Notes: a model not told the origin generated them from the sequence alone. A DNA stretch of 64,000 nucleotides from Streptomyces alfalfae (GCF_004127445.1 NZ_QEXM01000020.1:62001-126000), one strand, 5' to 3'; positions 8,330 to 17,423 are shown, counted from the stretch's first letter. Program-made: numbers and translations.

Positions 8330-9328
8330 TCATGCGCCGACGCCACGCGCCACATCAGGTTCGCCACGAGCCGTACGGAAGCGTGCGGCGTATGCGGACG
8401 GGGTCGTCCCCAGGTGCCGCGCGAAGGCCCTGCGGAGCGTTTCGTCGCTGCCCAGACCGCTGCGGTGCGCGGCGTCGGTGACGGAGACACCGCGTTCGAG
8501 CAGGATGCGGGCGGCCTCCACGCGCAGGAGCTCCACATGGGCGGCGGGTGTGCTGCCGACCTGCTGGACGAAGAGCCGGGAGACGTGCCGGCCGCTGAGA
8601 CCGGCCCGCGCGGCCAGCGCACGCAGGCTGTGGTCGGCCGCCGGGTCGGCGGCGATGGCGTCGAGGAGCGGACGCAGCACCGGGTGGCGTGTCGTCGCGG
8701 TGCGGGACGCCGCCGAGAACTGGGACTGGCCGCCGGGGCGCTGGAGGAAGACGACCAGGTCGCGGGCGACCCGGCGGGCCTCGTCGGGGCCGTGGTCCTC
8801 TTCGACGAGCGCGAGGCACACGTCGATGCCCGCGGTGACGCCCGCCGAGGTCAGGACCGGGCCGTCCTGGACGTAGATGGCGTCCGGCGTGACGGTCACG
8901 TCGGGATGGGCGCGGGCCAGGTCGTCGGCGTACTCCCAGTGCGTGGTCGCCCTGCGGCCCCGCAGCAGTCCGGCCGCCGCGAGGGCGAACGCCCCGGTGC
9001 ACACCGACGCCACCCGGCCCGCGCCGGGGGCGAGCCGGGCCACCAGTTCCACGAGTGCGGGGCGTTCGTCGAGGAGGCGCAGGTCGGCGGGGCCGGGGAC
9101 GACGAGCGTGTCCGTCCGGCCGACGTCGGCGGCCGACACGTCCGCGGCGATGCGCAGCCCGGTGGAGGTCGTGACGTCACGTCCGTCCGGCGTACAGACC
9201 CGCACCCGGTAGGCGCCGGTGGTGCGGGCCGCCGTGTGGAAGACCTCCAGCGGGGCGGCCACGTCGAGGAGACGGACGCCGTCGAAGGCCAGGACGAGGA
9301 CGTCGTGGGCGGGCTGGGGTCGGCGCAT
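8330..9328 (-). CDS. GlxA family transcriptional regulator (DJ-1/PfpI domain plus AraC HTH)
   Basis: 332 residues from the ATG at 9328; a more distal in-frame start exists at 9364 but begins in repeat DNA. Residues about 5-180 form a DJ-1/PfpI-like amidotransferase fold with the nucleophile-elbow segment VASVCTGAFALAAAGLL. The C-terminal AraC-type double helix-turn-helix runs from HSLRALAARAGLSGRHVSRLF to TDAAHRSGLGSDETLRRAF. It is divergent from the HD-domain gene, a common arrangement for this regulator family, and probably controls it. Confidence 0.9.
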   Translation of the reverse strand: MRRPQPAHDVLVLAFDGVRLLDVAAPLEVFHTAARTTGAYRVRVCTPDGRDVTTSTGLRIAADVSAADVGRTDTLVVPGPADLRLLDERPALVELVARLAPGAGRVASVCTGAFALAAAGLLRGRRATTHWEYADDLARAHPDVTVTPDAIYVQDGPVLTSAGVTAGIDVCLALVEEDHGPDEARRVARDLVVFLQRPGGQSQFSAASRTATTRHPVLRPLLDAIAADPAADHSLRALAARAGLSGRHVSRLFVQQVGSTPAAHVELLRVEAARILLERGVSVTDAAHRSGLGSDETLRRAFARHLGTTPSAYAARFRTARGEPDVARGVGA

Positions 9329-9352
9329 GGCCTCAGCGTAGGCGGCGGGCAC

Positions 9353-9397
9353 CTCCGGATCCACGGTGTCCGGATCTGTGGGGTCCGGATCTGTGGG
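9353..9397. repeat. 15-base tandem repeat, about three copies
   Basis: GTCCGGATCTGTGGG occurs at 9368-9382 and again at 9383-9397, preceded by a diverged copy (TCCGGATC core) at about 9353-9367. It lies just upstream of the glxA-like gene, in the gap shared with the HD-domain gene. Confidence 0.75.
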
Positions 9398-9469
9398 GTT
9401 CCTGTCCCTGGGGACATGGCGGGCGCGAGCCCCCTGCCCCAGGCTTGAGTGCAGCGGGCCTGGACGCGT

Positions 9470-9537
9470 CAGGCCTCACGCAGTCGCAGGTCCCACCCAG
9501 CAGCAGACCTCATCCAGCAGCAGGTCTCACGCAGCCG
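9470..9537. repeat. Four tandem 17-base repeats in a divergent promoter region
   Basis: Units at 9470-9486, 9487-9503, 9504-9520 and 9521-9537 follow the consensus CAGGYCYCAYSCAGYMG, and a fifth begins at 9538. The tract ends about 40 bases before the HD-domain gene. The 250-base gap 9329-9578 therefore holds two unrelated short tandem arrays. Confidence 0.85.
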
Positions 9538-9578
9538 CAGGCCCGAGTGCCGCTCGGCCGATCGACAGGAGCCGCCCG

Positions 9579-10268
9579 ATGAACGCCCAGCCACCCTCCG
9601 CTTCCTCCTCCCCCGCGCCCTTCTCCTCCCCCGCCTCCTCCGCGGCGGGAGTCTCCGTTCCTGACACCGAGCTGGCGGCCGAGGCGACCGAACTCGTCCG
9701 CGACGTCACGGACGACTTGATCTACCACCACTCCCGCCGCGTCTACTGGTTCGGCAGCCTCCAGGGCCGCAACCGCGGCCTCGACTTCGACCCCGAGCTG
9801 CTGTACATCGGCGCCATGTTCCACGACCTCGGCCTCGGCGAACGCTTCCGCTCCAGTGGGCGCCGCTTCGAGGTCGACGGCGCCGACGAGGCCCGCCGCT
9901 TCCTGGAGAGCAGGGGCGTGCCGGAGGACGGTGTGCGGCGCGTCTGGACGGCCATCGCGCTGCACACCACCCCCGGCGTCCCCGAGCACATGGAAGCGGA
10001 GGTGGCCCTGGTGACCGCCGGGGTCGAGTACGACGTGCTCGGCATCGGATTCCACGACGTCAGCGCGGACGACCGCGCCGAGATCACCGCGCTGCATCCG
10101 CGTCCCGACTTCAAGCGACGCATCCTGAAGGCGTTCACGGACGGGATCGCGCCGAAGCCGGAGACGACGTTCGGCAATGTGAAGGCCGATGTCCTGGAGC
10201 ACTTCGTGCCCGGCTTCACTCGGGGCGACTTCGTACGGGTGATCCAGGACTCTCCCTGGGACGAGTAG
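9579..10268 (+). CDS. HD-domain metal-dependent hydrolase, cyanamide-hydratase-like
   Basis: 229 residues from the ATG at 9579, with GACAGGAG upstream at 9564-9571. After a 30-residue Ser/Pro/Ala leader comes the HD core: H50-H51-SRRVYWFG, then MFHDLGLGERF with the H82-D83 pair, a DGADEARRF segment, and IALHTTPGVPEHM with a further histidine. This order matches HD proteins related to cyanamide hydratase. The true substrate is unknown. The divergent GlxA-type regulator is its probable controller. Confidence 0.85.
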   Translation: MNAQPPSASSSPAPFSSPASSAAGVSVPDTELAAEATELVRDVTDDLIYHHSRRVYWFGSLQGRNRGLDFDPELLYIGAMFHDLGLGERFRSSGRRFEVDGADEARRFLESRGVPEDGVRRVWTAIALHTTPGVPEHMEAEVALVTAGVEYDVLGIGFHDVSADDRAEITALHPRPDFKRRILKAFTDGIAPKPETTFGNVKADVLEHFVPGFTRGDFVRVIQDSPWDE

Positions 10269-10301
10269 CGCGGCGGCCCTGCGGTCCCGGCCCGGTGCCC
10301 G

Positions 10302-11165
10302 TCAGGGCTTCACGGTCTCCAGCGCTTCGGTGAGCGCGGCGCAGAAGCGGGCCTGTTGGCGGGCGCTGGGCGGCAGTTCGGGGTTCCAGGGCAGGGACCG
10401 GACGCCCGGCCCCAGGGCGTCGCCGAGTTCGGCCGCGTTGCCGCGCACGTCGGTGAGCACGAGATCGGGTTCGAGGGCGGCGGCCTCGGCCCATGTCGTC
10501 GTGGTCCAGTTGCCGCCCTGCCCCGACGCCGGGTCCACGAGCCCGACGCCGAGACCGGCGAGCGCGGCCAGGTCGGGCCAGGCGTCGGGCCTCGCCAGAT
10601 GGACGGAGTCGGGACCCGCCGGGGAGAGGGCGAGCACACGCGGCCGTACCCGACCGGCCGCGGCCTCGCTCAGCCTGCCCTCCGCGACCGCGAGTTCCTG
10701 GTCCGCGTCGGGCTGTGCGGGAGCGCCCAGGCTGCGGGCGAGGGCCGTGACGCGCCCTCTGACACCGGCGAGGCTGCGGCCGCGGCCGACGTCGAGCACG
10801 ACGAGCGGCACCCGCTCCTCCAGGTGTTTGGCGGCCTCCGGATCGATGCCGTAGACCTGACCGCCGCCGTAGGTGAGGGCGACGACCAGGTCGGGCTCCG
10901 CGCCGAGCAGCGCCTCGGTGTCCAGTGCGGGCCCGGCTCCGAAGTAGGGGACGTCCGCCAGGGGCAGGTCCCCCGATTTGGCGGGGTCCGGCGCCGCCGG
11001 GTCGTCGTGCGCGGAACCGAAGACGCCGAGCGGGCGTATGCCGTGGTCGTGCAGTGCCGCGCCGGTCGGCAAGTAGGCGACGAGGCGAGCGGGACGTCCG
11101 GGCGCCCTCACCAGATGGTCCCGGTCGTCGGTGAACTCCCATTCACGGGCGGTCTCGTGTGCCAT
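10302..11165 (-). CDS. Periplasmic-binding-protein-like (TroA/FepB type) protein without export signal
   Basis: 287 residues from the ATG at 11165; AGGAG upstream fixes the start. The fold is that of iron-siderophore/metal ABC substrate-binding proteins: RPLGVFGSAHD near the N-terminus, GAEPDLVVALTYGGGQVYGI at the binding cleft, and a C-terminal lobe with WAEAAALEPDLVLTDVRGN. Unlike true solute receptors it has no signal peptide, lipobox or transmembrane segment, and no ABC permease is nearby. It may be a cytoplasmic ligand-binding or siderophore-handling protein. The ligand is not predictable. Confidence 0.75.
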   Translation of the reverse strand: MAHETAREWEFTDDRDHLVRAPGRPARLVAYLPTGAALHDHGIRPLGVFGSAHDDPAAPDPAKSGDLPLADVPYFGAGPALDTEALLGAEPDLVVALTYGGGQVYGIDPEAAKHLEERVPLVVLDVGRGRSLAGVRGRVTALARSLGAPAQPDADQELAVAEGRLSEAAAGRVRPRVLALSPAGPDSVHLARPDAWPDLAALAGLGVGLVDPASGQGGNWTTTTWAEAAALEPDLVLTDVRGNAAELGDALGPGVRSLPWNPELPPSARQQARFCAALTEALETVKP

Positions 11166-11307
11166 GGTGCGACTCCTCCTGCTGCTCCCGTACCACGGCC
11201 CAGCCCTTCGCGCCCCTGCCCGGCCGCGAGGCCTCCACCGTGGCCGTACCGGAGCTACCTGCCCGGGCGCGCGGCGCGGTACACCGGGTCTCCGGGCACC
11301 TCGGAGC

Positions 11308-11653
11308 TCAGAGCCGGCGCTCCGCGGCCTCCACCGTGTCGGTGAGGCCGCTGTTGCACGCGAGGTCCGCCTGCGGGGCGTGACGGCGGGTCAGGTCGAC
11401 GATCTGCTCGAAGAGCGGCAGCAGTTGTTCCGTCTCGCGGATGCCGACGCCGACGACCACCACGTCCCAGGGCCGCTCGCCTCAGCGAGGCCTCGAGCGC
11501 GGGCCCTGCCGTTCCGTCGGCGACGACCGTGGTCACCGCGGCGTCGATGCCCCGATCCGCGAACTTGCGCAGCTCCGCGTCGAGCGCCGCCTCGACGGCG
11601 TCGGCGTTGGGCATGGCGTGCGGGTCATAGCCGATGACGAGTACGGAGGGCAT
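11308..11653 (-). pseudogene. Frameshifted small conserved gene (about 114 codons if repaired)
   Basis: The minus strand from the ATG at 11653 reads MPSVLVIGYDPHAMPNADAV and continues sensibly to about 11484, then turns into Arg-rich nonsense. A different frame continues the protein from about 11480: ERPWDVVVVGVGIRETEQLL...ADLACNSGLTDTVEAAERRL, with a stop at 11308-11310. Removing one C from the CC at 11480-11481 joins the two parts as ...EASLSERPWD. So the gene carries a single-base insertion or the sequence has an error there. I recognise only a small Rossmann-like conserved protein. It lies 83 bases downstream of the ABC exporter gene and is probably co-transcribed. Confidence 0.75.
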
Positions 11654-11736
11654 GCGGCCGATCGTGACAACGGGGAGCGGCGGTGGTGTTGGCCCGCCCG
11701 AGCCGCCCCCCTCCATCCGGGCCGCCGGGCGGACGC

Positions 11737-13614
11737 TCACCGTGAGGCCGCCAGGAACTGCGTCGCCGCCAGTTCTCCGTACAGCCGGTCGGACGCGACC
11801 AGTTCGGTGTGGGTGCCGACCGCCCGTACCTTCCCCGCGTCCATCACCACGATCCGGTCGGCCGTCGTCACCGTCGACAGGCGGTGGGCCACCACGAGGA
11901 CCGTGACCTCGCGGGATATCTCCGTGATGACGTCCCGGAGGGCCAGTTCGTTGACCGCGTCCAGTTGCGAGGTGGCCTCGTCGAGGAGGAGCAGGCGGGG
12001 TTTCCTCAGCAGCGCCCTCGCGATCGCGACGCGCTGGCGTTCACCGCCGGACAGCTTGGAACCCCGGTGGCCGACCACCGTCTCCAGGCCCTCGGGCAGC
12101 CGCTCGACCAGGCCGTCGAGGCGTGCGCGTACGAGGACGTCGCGGACCTCGGCCTCGGTGGCGTCGGGCGCGGCGAACAGCAGGTTCTCCCGCAGGGTGC
12201 CCGCGAGGACGGGGGCGTCCTGCTCCACGTACCCGATGGCGGCCCGCAGTTCGGCCAGCGGCCACCGCCGTACGTCCTCGCCGTCGACGAGGACCCGCCC
12301 GCCCGTCGCCTCGTAGAACCGCTCGACGAGGCCGAACACGGTCGTCTTGCCCGCGCCCGAGGGGCCCACGAAGGCCGTCATGCCGGGTCCCGGCACCTCG
12401 AAGCTCACGCCGTGGTGGACGTGGGGCAGATCGTCGCGGTAGCGGAAGGTGACCTCGTCGAAGACCACCGAGGCCGGGCCCGCGGCGCCCCGGGCGGACT
12501 CCCGGGCCACGTCGGTCATCGGCTCGGCCGTCGGCTCGGTCTCCAGGCGCTCGGCCTGCACGATCCTCGCGACCGCCGCCGAACCCACCTGGTAGTGCGA
12601 CGCCGCCTCGACCATGCGGGACACCGGGTCGATCAGATAGAAGAGGAAGAGCAGGAAGCCGACGAGCGTCGAGACGGAGATCGCGCCGGACGCGACGCGC
12701 GCGCCCCCGATGCCGAGGACGGCGAGGAACGACACCTGCACGGCGAGCCCGACCGAACTCCACGCCACCGACTGCCACTTCGCCGACCGCACGCCGTGCC
12801 GCCACGCCTCCCGCGCGGCCTCCTGCACCGCCGCCGCCTCGCGCCCCTCGGCGCCGGACGCCTTGAGGGTGCGGAACGCGCCCAGGGCGCGTTCGAGCGC
12901 CGTGGAGATCAGGCCCACCGCCTCCTGGGAGCGCCGCGTGGCCTGCGCGATCTTCGGCATGACCAGGGACACCGCGCCGCCGATGAGCACGATCACGCCG
13001 ATGGTGACGCCGAGGAGCACCGGGTCCATCAGCCCCATCAGGACGATGGTCGCGGCGAAGGTGAGCGCGCCGGAGACCGCGGAGACCACGGACTGGGTGG
13101 TCACGACGCGCAGCAGCGTCGTGTCCGAGGTGACCCGTGACATCAGATCGCCCGGCTGCGTCCGCTCCACCTCGGTGAGGCGCAGCCGCAGCAGCCGTCC
13201 GATGAGGGTGCGCCGTGCCGCGAGCACCACCGACTCCGCGGTGCGCTCCAGGATGTACGCGCCCACGGACTCGATCGCCGTGCCGAGCACCACGAGCGCG
13301 GTCAGGAGCAGCAGGATCCCGGCTATGGACTCGTCGTCGCCGAGCCGGTCCACGAGGGTCATGGCGGCCAGCGGCTGGGCCACGCCGGTCGCCGCTCCGA
13401 TCAGCGTGAACAGGGCTCCGAGGGCGACGGCGCCGCGGTGCGGACGGAAGTGCCGGTACAGGGCCTGCCAGGTCTCCCGGGCGGGCAGCCGCTCCGAGCT
13501 CTCCTCGGCCGGCGATCGCTCTGTGGCGGCCTCCTTGGTGGGCAGACTCTCCGTGGTCTCCTCCCGGTCGGGGGCGGGTCTCTGCTGGGCATGGGTGAAG
13601 GCGCCTTCGGTCAC
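11737..13614 (-). CDS. ABC transporter, fused permease and ATPase (multidrug/lipid exporter type)
   Basis: 625 residues from a GTG at 13614. An N-terminal stretch of about 50 residues is acidic and low-complexity ([20 protein letters not shown]). Residues about 60-330 form a six-helix exporter membrane domain. The ATPase domain carries the Walker [10 protein letters not shown], signature [16 protein letters not shown], Walker [10 protein letters not shown] and the H-loop VAHRLST. This half-transporter would work as a homodimer. It is 87 bases downstream of the TetR gene on the same strand and probably under that regulator's control. The exported compound is unknown. Confidence 0.92.
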   Translation of the reverse strand: MTEGAFTHAQQRPAPDREETTESLPTKEAATERSPAEESSERLPARETWQALYRHFRPHRGAVALGALFTLIGAATGVAQPLAAMTLVDRLGDDESIAGILLLLTALVVLGTAIESVGAYILERTAESVVLAARRTLIGRLLRLRLTEVERTQPGDLMSRVTSDTTLLRVVTTQSVVSAVSGALTFAATIVLMGLMDPVLLGVTIGVIVLIGGAVSLVMPKIAQATRRSQEAVGLISTALERALGAFRTLKASGAEGREAAAVQEAAREAWRHGVRSAKWQSVAWSSVGLAVQVSFLAVLGIGGARVASGAISVSTLVGFLLFLFYLIDPVSRMVEAASHYQVGSAAVARIVQAERLETEPTAEPMTDVARESARGAAGPASVVFDEVTFRYRDDLPHVHHGVSFEVPGPGMTAFVGPSGAGKTTVFGLVERFYEATGGRVLVDGEDVRRWPLAELRAAIGYVEQDAPVLAGTLRENLLFAAPDATEAEVRDVLVRARLDGLVERLPEGLETVVGHRGSKLSGGERQRVAIARALLRKPRLLLLDEATSQLDAVNELALRDVITEISREVTVLVVAHRLSTVTTADRIVVMDAGKVRAVGTHTELVASDRLYGELAATQFLAASR

Positions 13615-13701
13615 GTCCGGCAGGACGCGGCGGGGGCCGCTTCCACCTGACTGACCGATGACGCGCCGCGCCCGGCGGTGGGCGCTTCGTGGGCCGCCGC
13701 G

Positions 13702-14310
13702 TCACCGCGTGATGGCCCCCAACAGCGTCCTGGCGCACAGGTCCCGCACCTGTTCCCGGGTGAGTTCGGGTTCCTCCAGCCACTCCAGGCAGACCGCCAC
13801 CATGAAGGCCAGCCAGCCCCGGACCGCCAGTCGCAGCGCCGGCGGGTCCTGGATGGTGTCCGTGGTGGCGGGGTCCGCCGCGAGGGCCGCGAGGATCTGC
13901 CGCTCCTGGGCCGCGAGGCCCTCCGCGTAGACCTCGCGGACCAGCGGGTCGCCCGTCGCCTCCGCCCGGTGGAAGGCCCGGAAGCCCTGCGCGTGGCTCT
14001 CCACGTAACCGAGGAAGGCGTCGAGCCCCGTGGTGATCTGCTCGCGCACCGGCAGGCCGGGCTCGGCCGCGGTCAGGCGCAGCATGCGCTCGCTCTCCCG
14101 CTGGACGACGGCGGCGAAGAAGTCCCGTTTGGTCGGGAAATAGTGGTAGAGGAGTCCGCGTGAGACGCCCGCGATCTCCGCGACCCGCTCGATCCACACG
14201 TCGTCGTACGGCTTCTGCGCGAACAGCCGTGATCCGACGGAGAGCAGCTGCTCACGCCGCTCCTCGCTGGTCAGTCTGCGACGCGTGCGCTCCTGCGGGG
14301 TGGCGGACAT
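13702..14310 (-). CDS. TetR family transcriptional regulator
   Basis: 202 residues from the ATG at 14310. The helix-turn-helix region reads EERREQLLSVGSRLF, then VWIERVAEIAGVSRGLLYHYF followed by PTKRDFFAAVV, a textbook TetR DNA-binding domain. The gene stands between a divergent P450 gene and a downstream ABC exporter. A nested palindrome in the TetR/P450 gap is the probable operator. The likely role is coordinated control of the oxygenase and the exporter in response to a hydrophobic ligand. Confidence 0.93.
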   Translation of the reverse strand: MSATPQERTRRRLTSEERREQLLSVGSRLFAQKPYDDVWIERVAEIAGVSRGLLYHYFPTKRDFFAAVVQRESERMLRLTAAEPGLPVREQITTGLDAFLGYVESHAQGFRAFHRAEATGDPLVREVYAEGLAAQERQILAALAADPATTDTIQDPPALRLAVRGWLAFMVAVCLEWLEEPELTREQVRDLCARTLLGAITR

Positions 14311-14333
14311 ACGAAAAACCTTACTTGACGCGA

Positions 14334-14371
14334 ATTCAATAGCGACCCCAGACTGGGGAGCCCTGTTGAAT
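14334..14371. promoter_or_regulatory. Nested palindrome between TetR and P450 genes
   Basis: Outer arms ATTCAA (14334-14339) and TTGAAT (14366-14371) and inner arms CCCCA (14346-14350) and TGGGG (14354-14358) are centred on nearly the same base (about 14352). It is the only strong symmetry in the 110-base divergent gap. Operator function for the TetR protein is inferred. Confidence 0.6.
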
Positions 14372-14421
14372 CCACGTACAACTGGCCCGACGGGCCGCTG
14401 TGACAAGGGGAGATGGCGCGC

Positions 14422-15900
14422 ATGGCGCAGACGACGCGGGCCGCGGCGGGGCAGGACGGTCCGGCCGCTCCCCCGCCCAAGGGGTTCCGCAGCGCGGAGC
14501 TGGGCTGGCCCGGGCTGGAGCGCATACCGCATCCGCCGTACCGCCTCCCGCTGCTCGGTGACGTCGTGGGCGCGAGTGTGCGCACGCCGTTGCAGGACTC
14601 GATGCGGCTGGCCGAGCGGCTGGGGCCGATCTTCCGGCGCAGGGCGTTCGGCAAGGAGTTCGTGTTCGTGTGGGGCGCGGAGCTGGCCGCCGACCTGGCG
14701 GACGAGTCGCGGTTCGCCAAGCACGTGGGGCTGGGCGTGGCCAACCTCCGCCCGGTGGCGGGCGACGGGCTCTTCACCGCGTACAACCACGAGCCGAACT
14801 GGCAGCTGGCCCACGACATACTCGCGCCCGGGTTCAGCCGCGACGCGATGGCGGGCTACCACCCGCTGATGCTCGACGTCGCACGGCAGCTCACGGCCCG
14901 CTGGGACGAGCGGGAGTCGGCGGGGCGGGCGGTGGACGTGCCCGGCGACATGACGAAGCTGACGCTGGAGACGATCGCCCGCACCGGCTTCGGGCACGAC
15001 TTCGGGTCCTTCGAGCGGGCGGCCCCGCACCCCTTCGTGACGGCGATGGTCGGCACGCTCTCCTTCGCCCAGCGCCGCAACGTCGTACCACCTCTGCTCT
15101 CCCCGCTGCTGCGCGGCGCGCACCGGCGCAATGACGCCGACATGGCCTACCTCAACCGCACCGTCGACGCCGTGGTGGCGGCCCGCCGCGCATCGGACGG
15201 CTCGGGCGCCCACGGTGATCTGCTCGACCGCATGCTCGACGTCGCCCACCCCGAGACGGGCGAGCGGCTGTCCGCGGAGAACATCCGCCGCCAGGTCATC
15301 ACCTTCCTGGTCGCGGGGCACGAGACGACGTCCGGCGCCCTGTCGTTCGCCCTGCACTACCTCTCGCGGTCCCCGGACGTGCTGGCACGCGCGCGTGCCG
15401 AGGTCGACGAGGTCTGGGGCCGGGACGGCGAACCCGCGTACGAGCAGGTGGCCAAGGTGCGCTATCTGCGCCGGGTGCTCGACGAGTCGCTGCGGCTCTG
15501 GCCGACCGCTCCCGGGTTCGCCCGCGAGGCGCGTGCGGACACCGTGCTCGGAGGCGTGCACCCGATGCGCCGGGGCGCGTGGGCGCTGGTCCTCGCCACG
15601 ATGCTGCACCGGGACCCGGCCGCGTGGGGCGAGCACCCGGAGAGGTTCGACCCCGACCGGTTCGCGCCTTCGGCGGTACGGGCCAGGCCCGCGCATGTCT
15701 TCAAGCCGTTCGGCACCGGGGCGCGGGCCTGCATCGGACGTCAGTTCGCGCTGCACGAGGCCACCTTGGTGCTCGGGCTGCTGCTGCGCCGCTACGACCT
15801 GCACGCCGACCCCGGGTACCGGCTGCGGGTCGCCGAGCGGCTGACCCTTATGCCGGATGGACTCACCTTGCGGCTCACGCGCCGCTCCCCGGCCGCGTAG
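14422..15900 (+). CDS. Cytochrome P450, CYP102 (P450 BM3)-like haem domain without reductase
   Basis: 492 residues from the ATG at 14422; the first ATG at 14413 is only one base from AAGGGGAG (14404-14411), so the second, ten bases away, fits better. The I-helix motif AGHETT is at 298-303, ExxR lies in LDESLRLWPTAPGF, and the haem ligand is Cys437 in FGTGARACIGRQFALHEATL. Segments such as GDGLFTAYNHEPNWQLAHDIL and PFGTGARACIG closely resemble the Bacillus fatty-acid hydroxylase P450 BM3. BM3 has a C-terminal diflavin reductase, whereas this gene ends after the haem domain. It would need separate ferredoxin or flavodoxin partners, and none are nearby. Fatty-acid hydroxylation is a reasonable guess. 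Confidence 0.93.
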   Translation: MAQTTRAAAGQDGPAAPPPKGFRSAELGWPGLERIPHPPYRLPLLGDVVGASVRTPLQDSMRLAERLGPIFRRRAFGKEFVFVWGAELAADLADESRFAKHVGLGVANLRPVAGDGLFTAYNHEPNWQLAHDILAPGFSRDAMAGYHPLMLDVARQLTARWDERESAGRAVDVPGDMTKLTLETIARTGFGHDFGSFERAAPHPFVTAMVGTLSFAQRRNVVPPLLSPLLRGAHRRNDADMAYLNRTVDAVVAARRASDGSGAHGDLLDRMLDVAHPETGERLSAENIRRQVITFLVAGHETTSGALSFALHYLSRSPDVLARARAEVDEVWGRDGEPAYEQVAKVRYLRRVLDESLRLWPTAPGFAREARADTVLGGVHPMRRGAWALVLATMLHRDPAAWGEHPERFDPDRFAPSAVRARPAHVFKPFGTGARACIGRQFALHEATLVLGLLLRRYDLHADPGYRLRVAERLTLMPDGLTLRLTRRSPAA

Positions 15901-15988
15901 GAGCGCCATTGTCAGACCCGTGCGCCACAGTGGAGGTGGGCATCGTCGCGATGCCGCCACGCCACCCAGCGCAGAGGAGTCGCTCGAC

Positions 15989-16300
15989 ATGACCGGCACG
16001 ACGTCCGAGGAACTGCTCGCCGCCCAGGCCTGCTTGCGTCTGCTGCACACGGCGCGCGCCGCGCTGTCCGACGCCGCCGAGGTGCCGCCGGCCGCCGCGG
16101 CCACGCTGCTGGCCGGGCCGATCGCGGAAGCCGACGCCGCGCTGCGCCGCGCGGGCCTCACGGGCAACGAGGCGGCGCTCATCGACCGTATCTACGACCT
16201 GTCGCCCCACCCACCGGCCGCCCCGCCGGCCCCGCCCGCCCAGCGCTCACCGCAGGCCACGCCGGCCCGTTCCCGGGAGCGGGAGGGCAGCCAGTCATGA
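15989..16300 (+). CDS. Small hypothetical protein with Pro/Ala-rich tail
   Basis: 103 residues from the ATG at 15989, with GAGGAG at 15974-15979. Residues 5-70 are predicted mainly helical (EELLAAQACLRLLHTARAAL, then LIDRIYDLSPHP). The last 35 residues are Pro/Ala/Arg-rich and unstructured. I do not recognise the family. Its stop overlaps the start of the GST gene (ATGA), so the two are translationally coupled. Confidence 0.65.
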   Translation: MTGTTSEELLAAQACLRLLHTARAALSDAAEVPPAAAATLLAGPIAEADAALRRAGLTGNEAALIDRIYDLSPHPPAAPPAPPAQRSPQATPARSREREGSQS

Positions 16301-17337
16301 GCGCACAGGACGAGACGCCCGGGGCCGGCGCGGAAGGCAACGCCTCGTACGGCCACAAGGCATTCAAGCGCTCGAAGAGCCACTTCGCGGACCGGGTCAC
16401 CGCCGACGGCAGGGACGGCTGGCCGGTGGAGGCCGGGCGGTATCGCCTGGTGGTGAGCCGGGCCTGCCCCTGGGCGAGCCGGGCCCTGGTCTCGCGGCGA
16501 CTGCTCGGCCTGGAGGACGCCCTGTCCCTGGGCGTCACCGACCCCATCCAGGACGACCGGAGCTGGCGTTTCACGCTGGACCCCGACGACCGCGACCCCG
16601 TCCTCGGCATCCGCTATCTGAGCGAGGCGTACGACGCGCGGGAGAGCCGCTATCCGGGCGGCGTCAGTGTCCCCGCGCTCGTGGACGTGCCCAGCGGCGA
16701 ACTGGTCACGAACGACTATCAGCAGCTCACCCTCGACTTCGCCACGCAGTGGACGGCGCTGCACCGCGAGGGGGCGCCCGACCTGTATCCCGAGCCGCTG
16801 CGCGACGAGATCGACGTAGTGATGGACGGCATCTACCGCGACGTCAACAACGGCGTGTACCGCGCGGGTTTCGCCCCGGACCAGAAGGCGTACGAGGCGG
16901 CGTACCACGACGTCTTCCACCGTCTGGAGGTGACGTCCGAGCGGCTGGCGACCCGGCGCTATCTGGTCGGCGACACCATCACGGAGGCGGACATCCGGTT
17001 CTTCACCACGCTGGTGCGGTTCGACGCGGTGTATCACGGCCACTTCAAGTGCAACCGCAGAAAGCTGACCGAGGACCCGGTCCTGTGGGCGTACGCACGG
17101 GATCTGTTCCAGACGCCGGGCTTCGGCGACACGGTCGACTTCGACCACATCAAGAGGCACTACTACCAGGTGCACTCGGGCATCAACCCGACCCGTGTCG
17201 TGCCGCTCGGCCCCGACCTCGGCGGCTGGCTCACACCGCATCGCCGCGAGGAGTTGGGCGGGCGTCCGTTCGGGGACGGCACGCCGCCCGGACCGGTCCC
17301 CGCGGGTGAGGAGGTGCCCGTGACCGGAAGGCCCTGA
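16297..17337 (+). CDS. Xi-class glutathione S-transferase (glutathionyl-hydroquinone reductase type)
   Basis: 346 residues. The catalytic Cys57 lies in RACPWASRAL, the hallmark CPWA motif of xi-class GSTs, and the all-helical C-terminal domain contains NNGVYRAGFAPDQKAYEAAY and HFKCNRR. Family enzymes reductively remove a thiol adduct from quinols. Streptomycetes make mycothiol rather than glutathione, so a mycothiol-linked or general thiol reaction is likely here. It is translationally coupled to a small unknown gene upstream and converges on a small gene downstream. Confidence 0.9.
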   Translation: MSAQDETPGAGAEGNASYGHKAFKRSKSHFADRVTADGRDGWPVEAGRYRLVVSRACPWASRALVSRRLLGLEDALSLGVTDPIQDDRSWRFTLDPDDRDPVLGIRYLSEAYDARESRYPGGVSVPALVDVPSGELVTNDYQQLTLDFATQWTALHREGAPDLYPEPLRDEIDVVMDGIYRDVNNGVYRAGFAPDQKAYEAAYHDVFHRLEVTSERLATRRYLVGDTITEADIRFFTTLVRFDAVYHGHFKCNRRKLTEDPVLWAYARDLFQTPGFGDTVDFDHIKRHYYQVHSGINPTRVVPLGPDLGGWLTPHRREELGGRPFGDGTPPGPVPAGEEVPVTGRP

Positions 17338-17423
17338 GATCCGCGCCGCGACCGGTCCGGCCGAGCCGTCGCTCCGGCTGTCCCGGCGGCCCGCTGGACC
17401 CGTCGGCCCCATGGACCGTCGGC

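Noticed and set aside
9353..9537. CRISPR array
   Set aside because: Units of 15 and 17 bases are contiguous with no spacers and there are no cas genes.
13702..16182. A very long open frame on the minus strand running through the P450 gene
   Set aside because: Only its last 202 codons (the TetR protein) have family similarity; the rest is antisense to a clear P450 and rich in Arg, Gly and Pro, as expected in GC-rich DNA.
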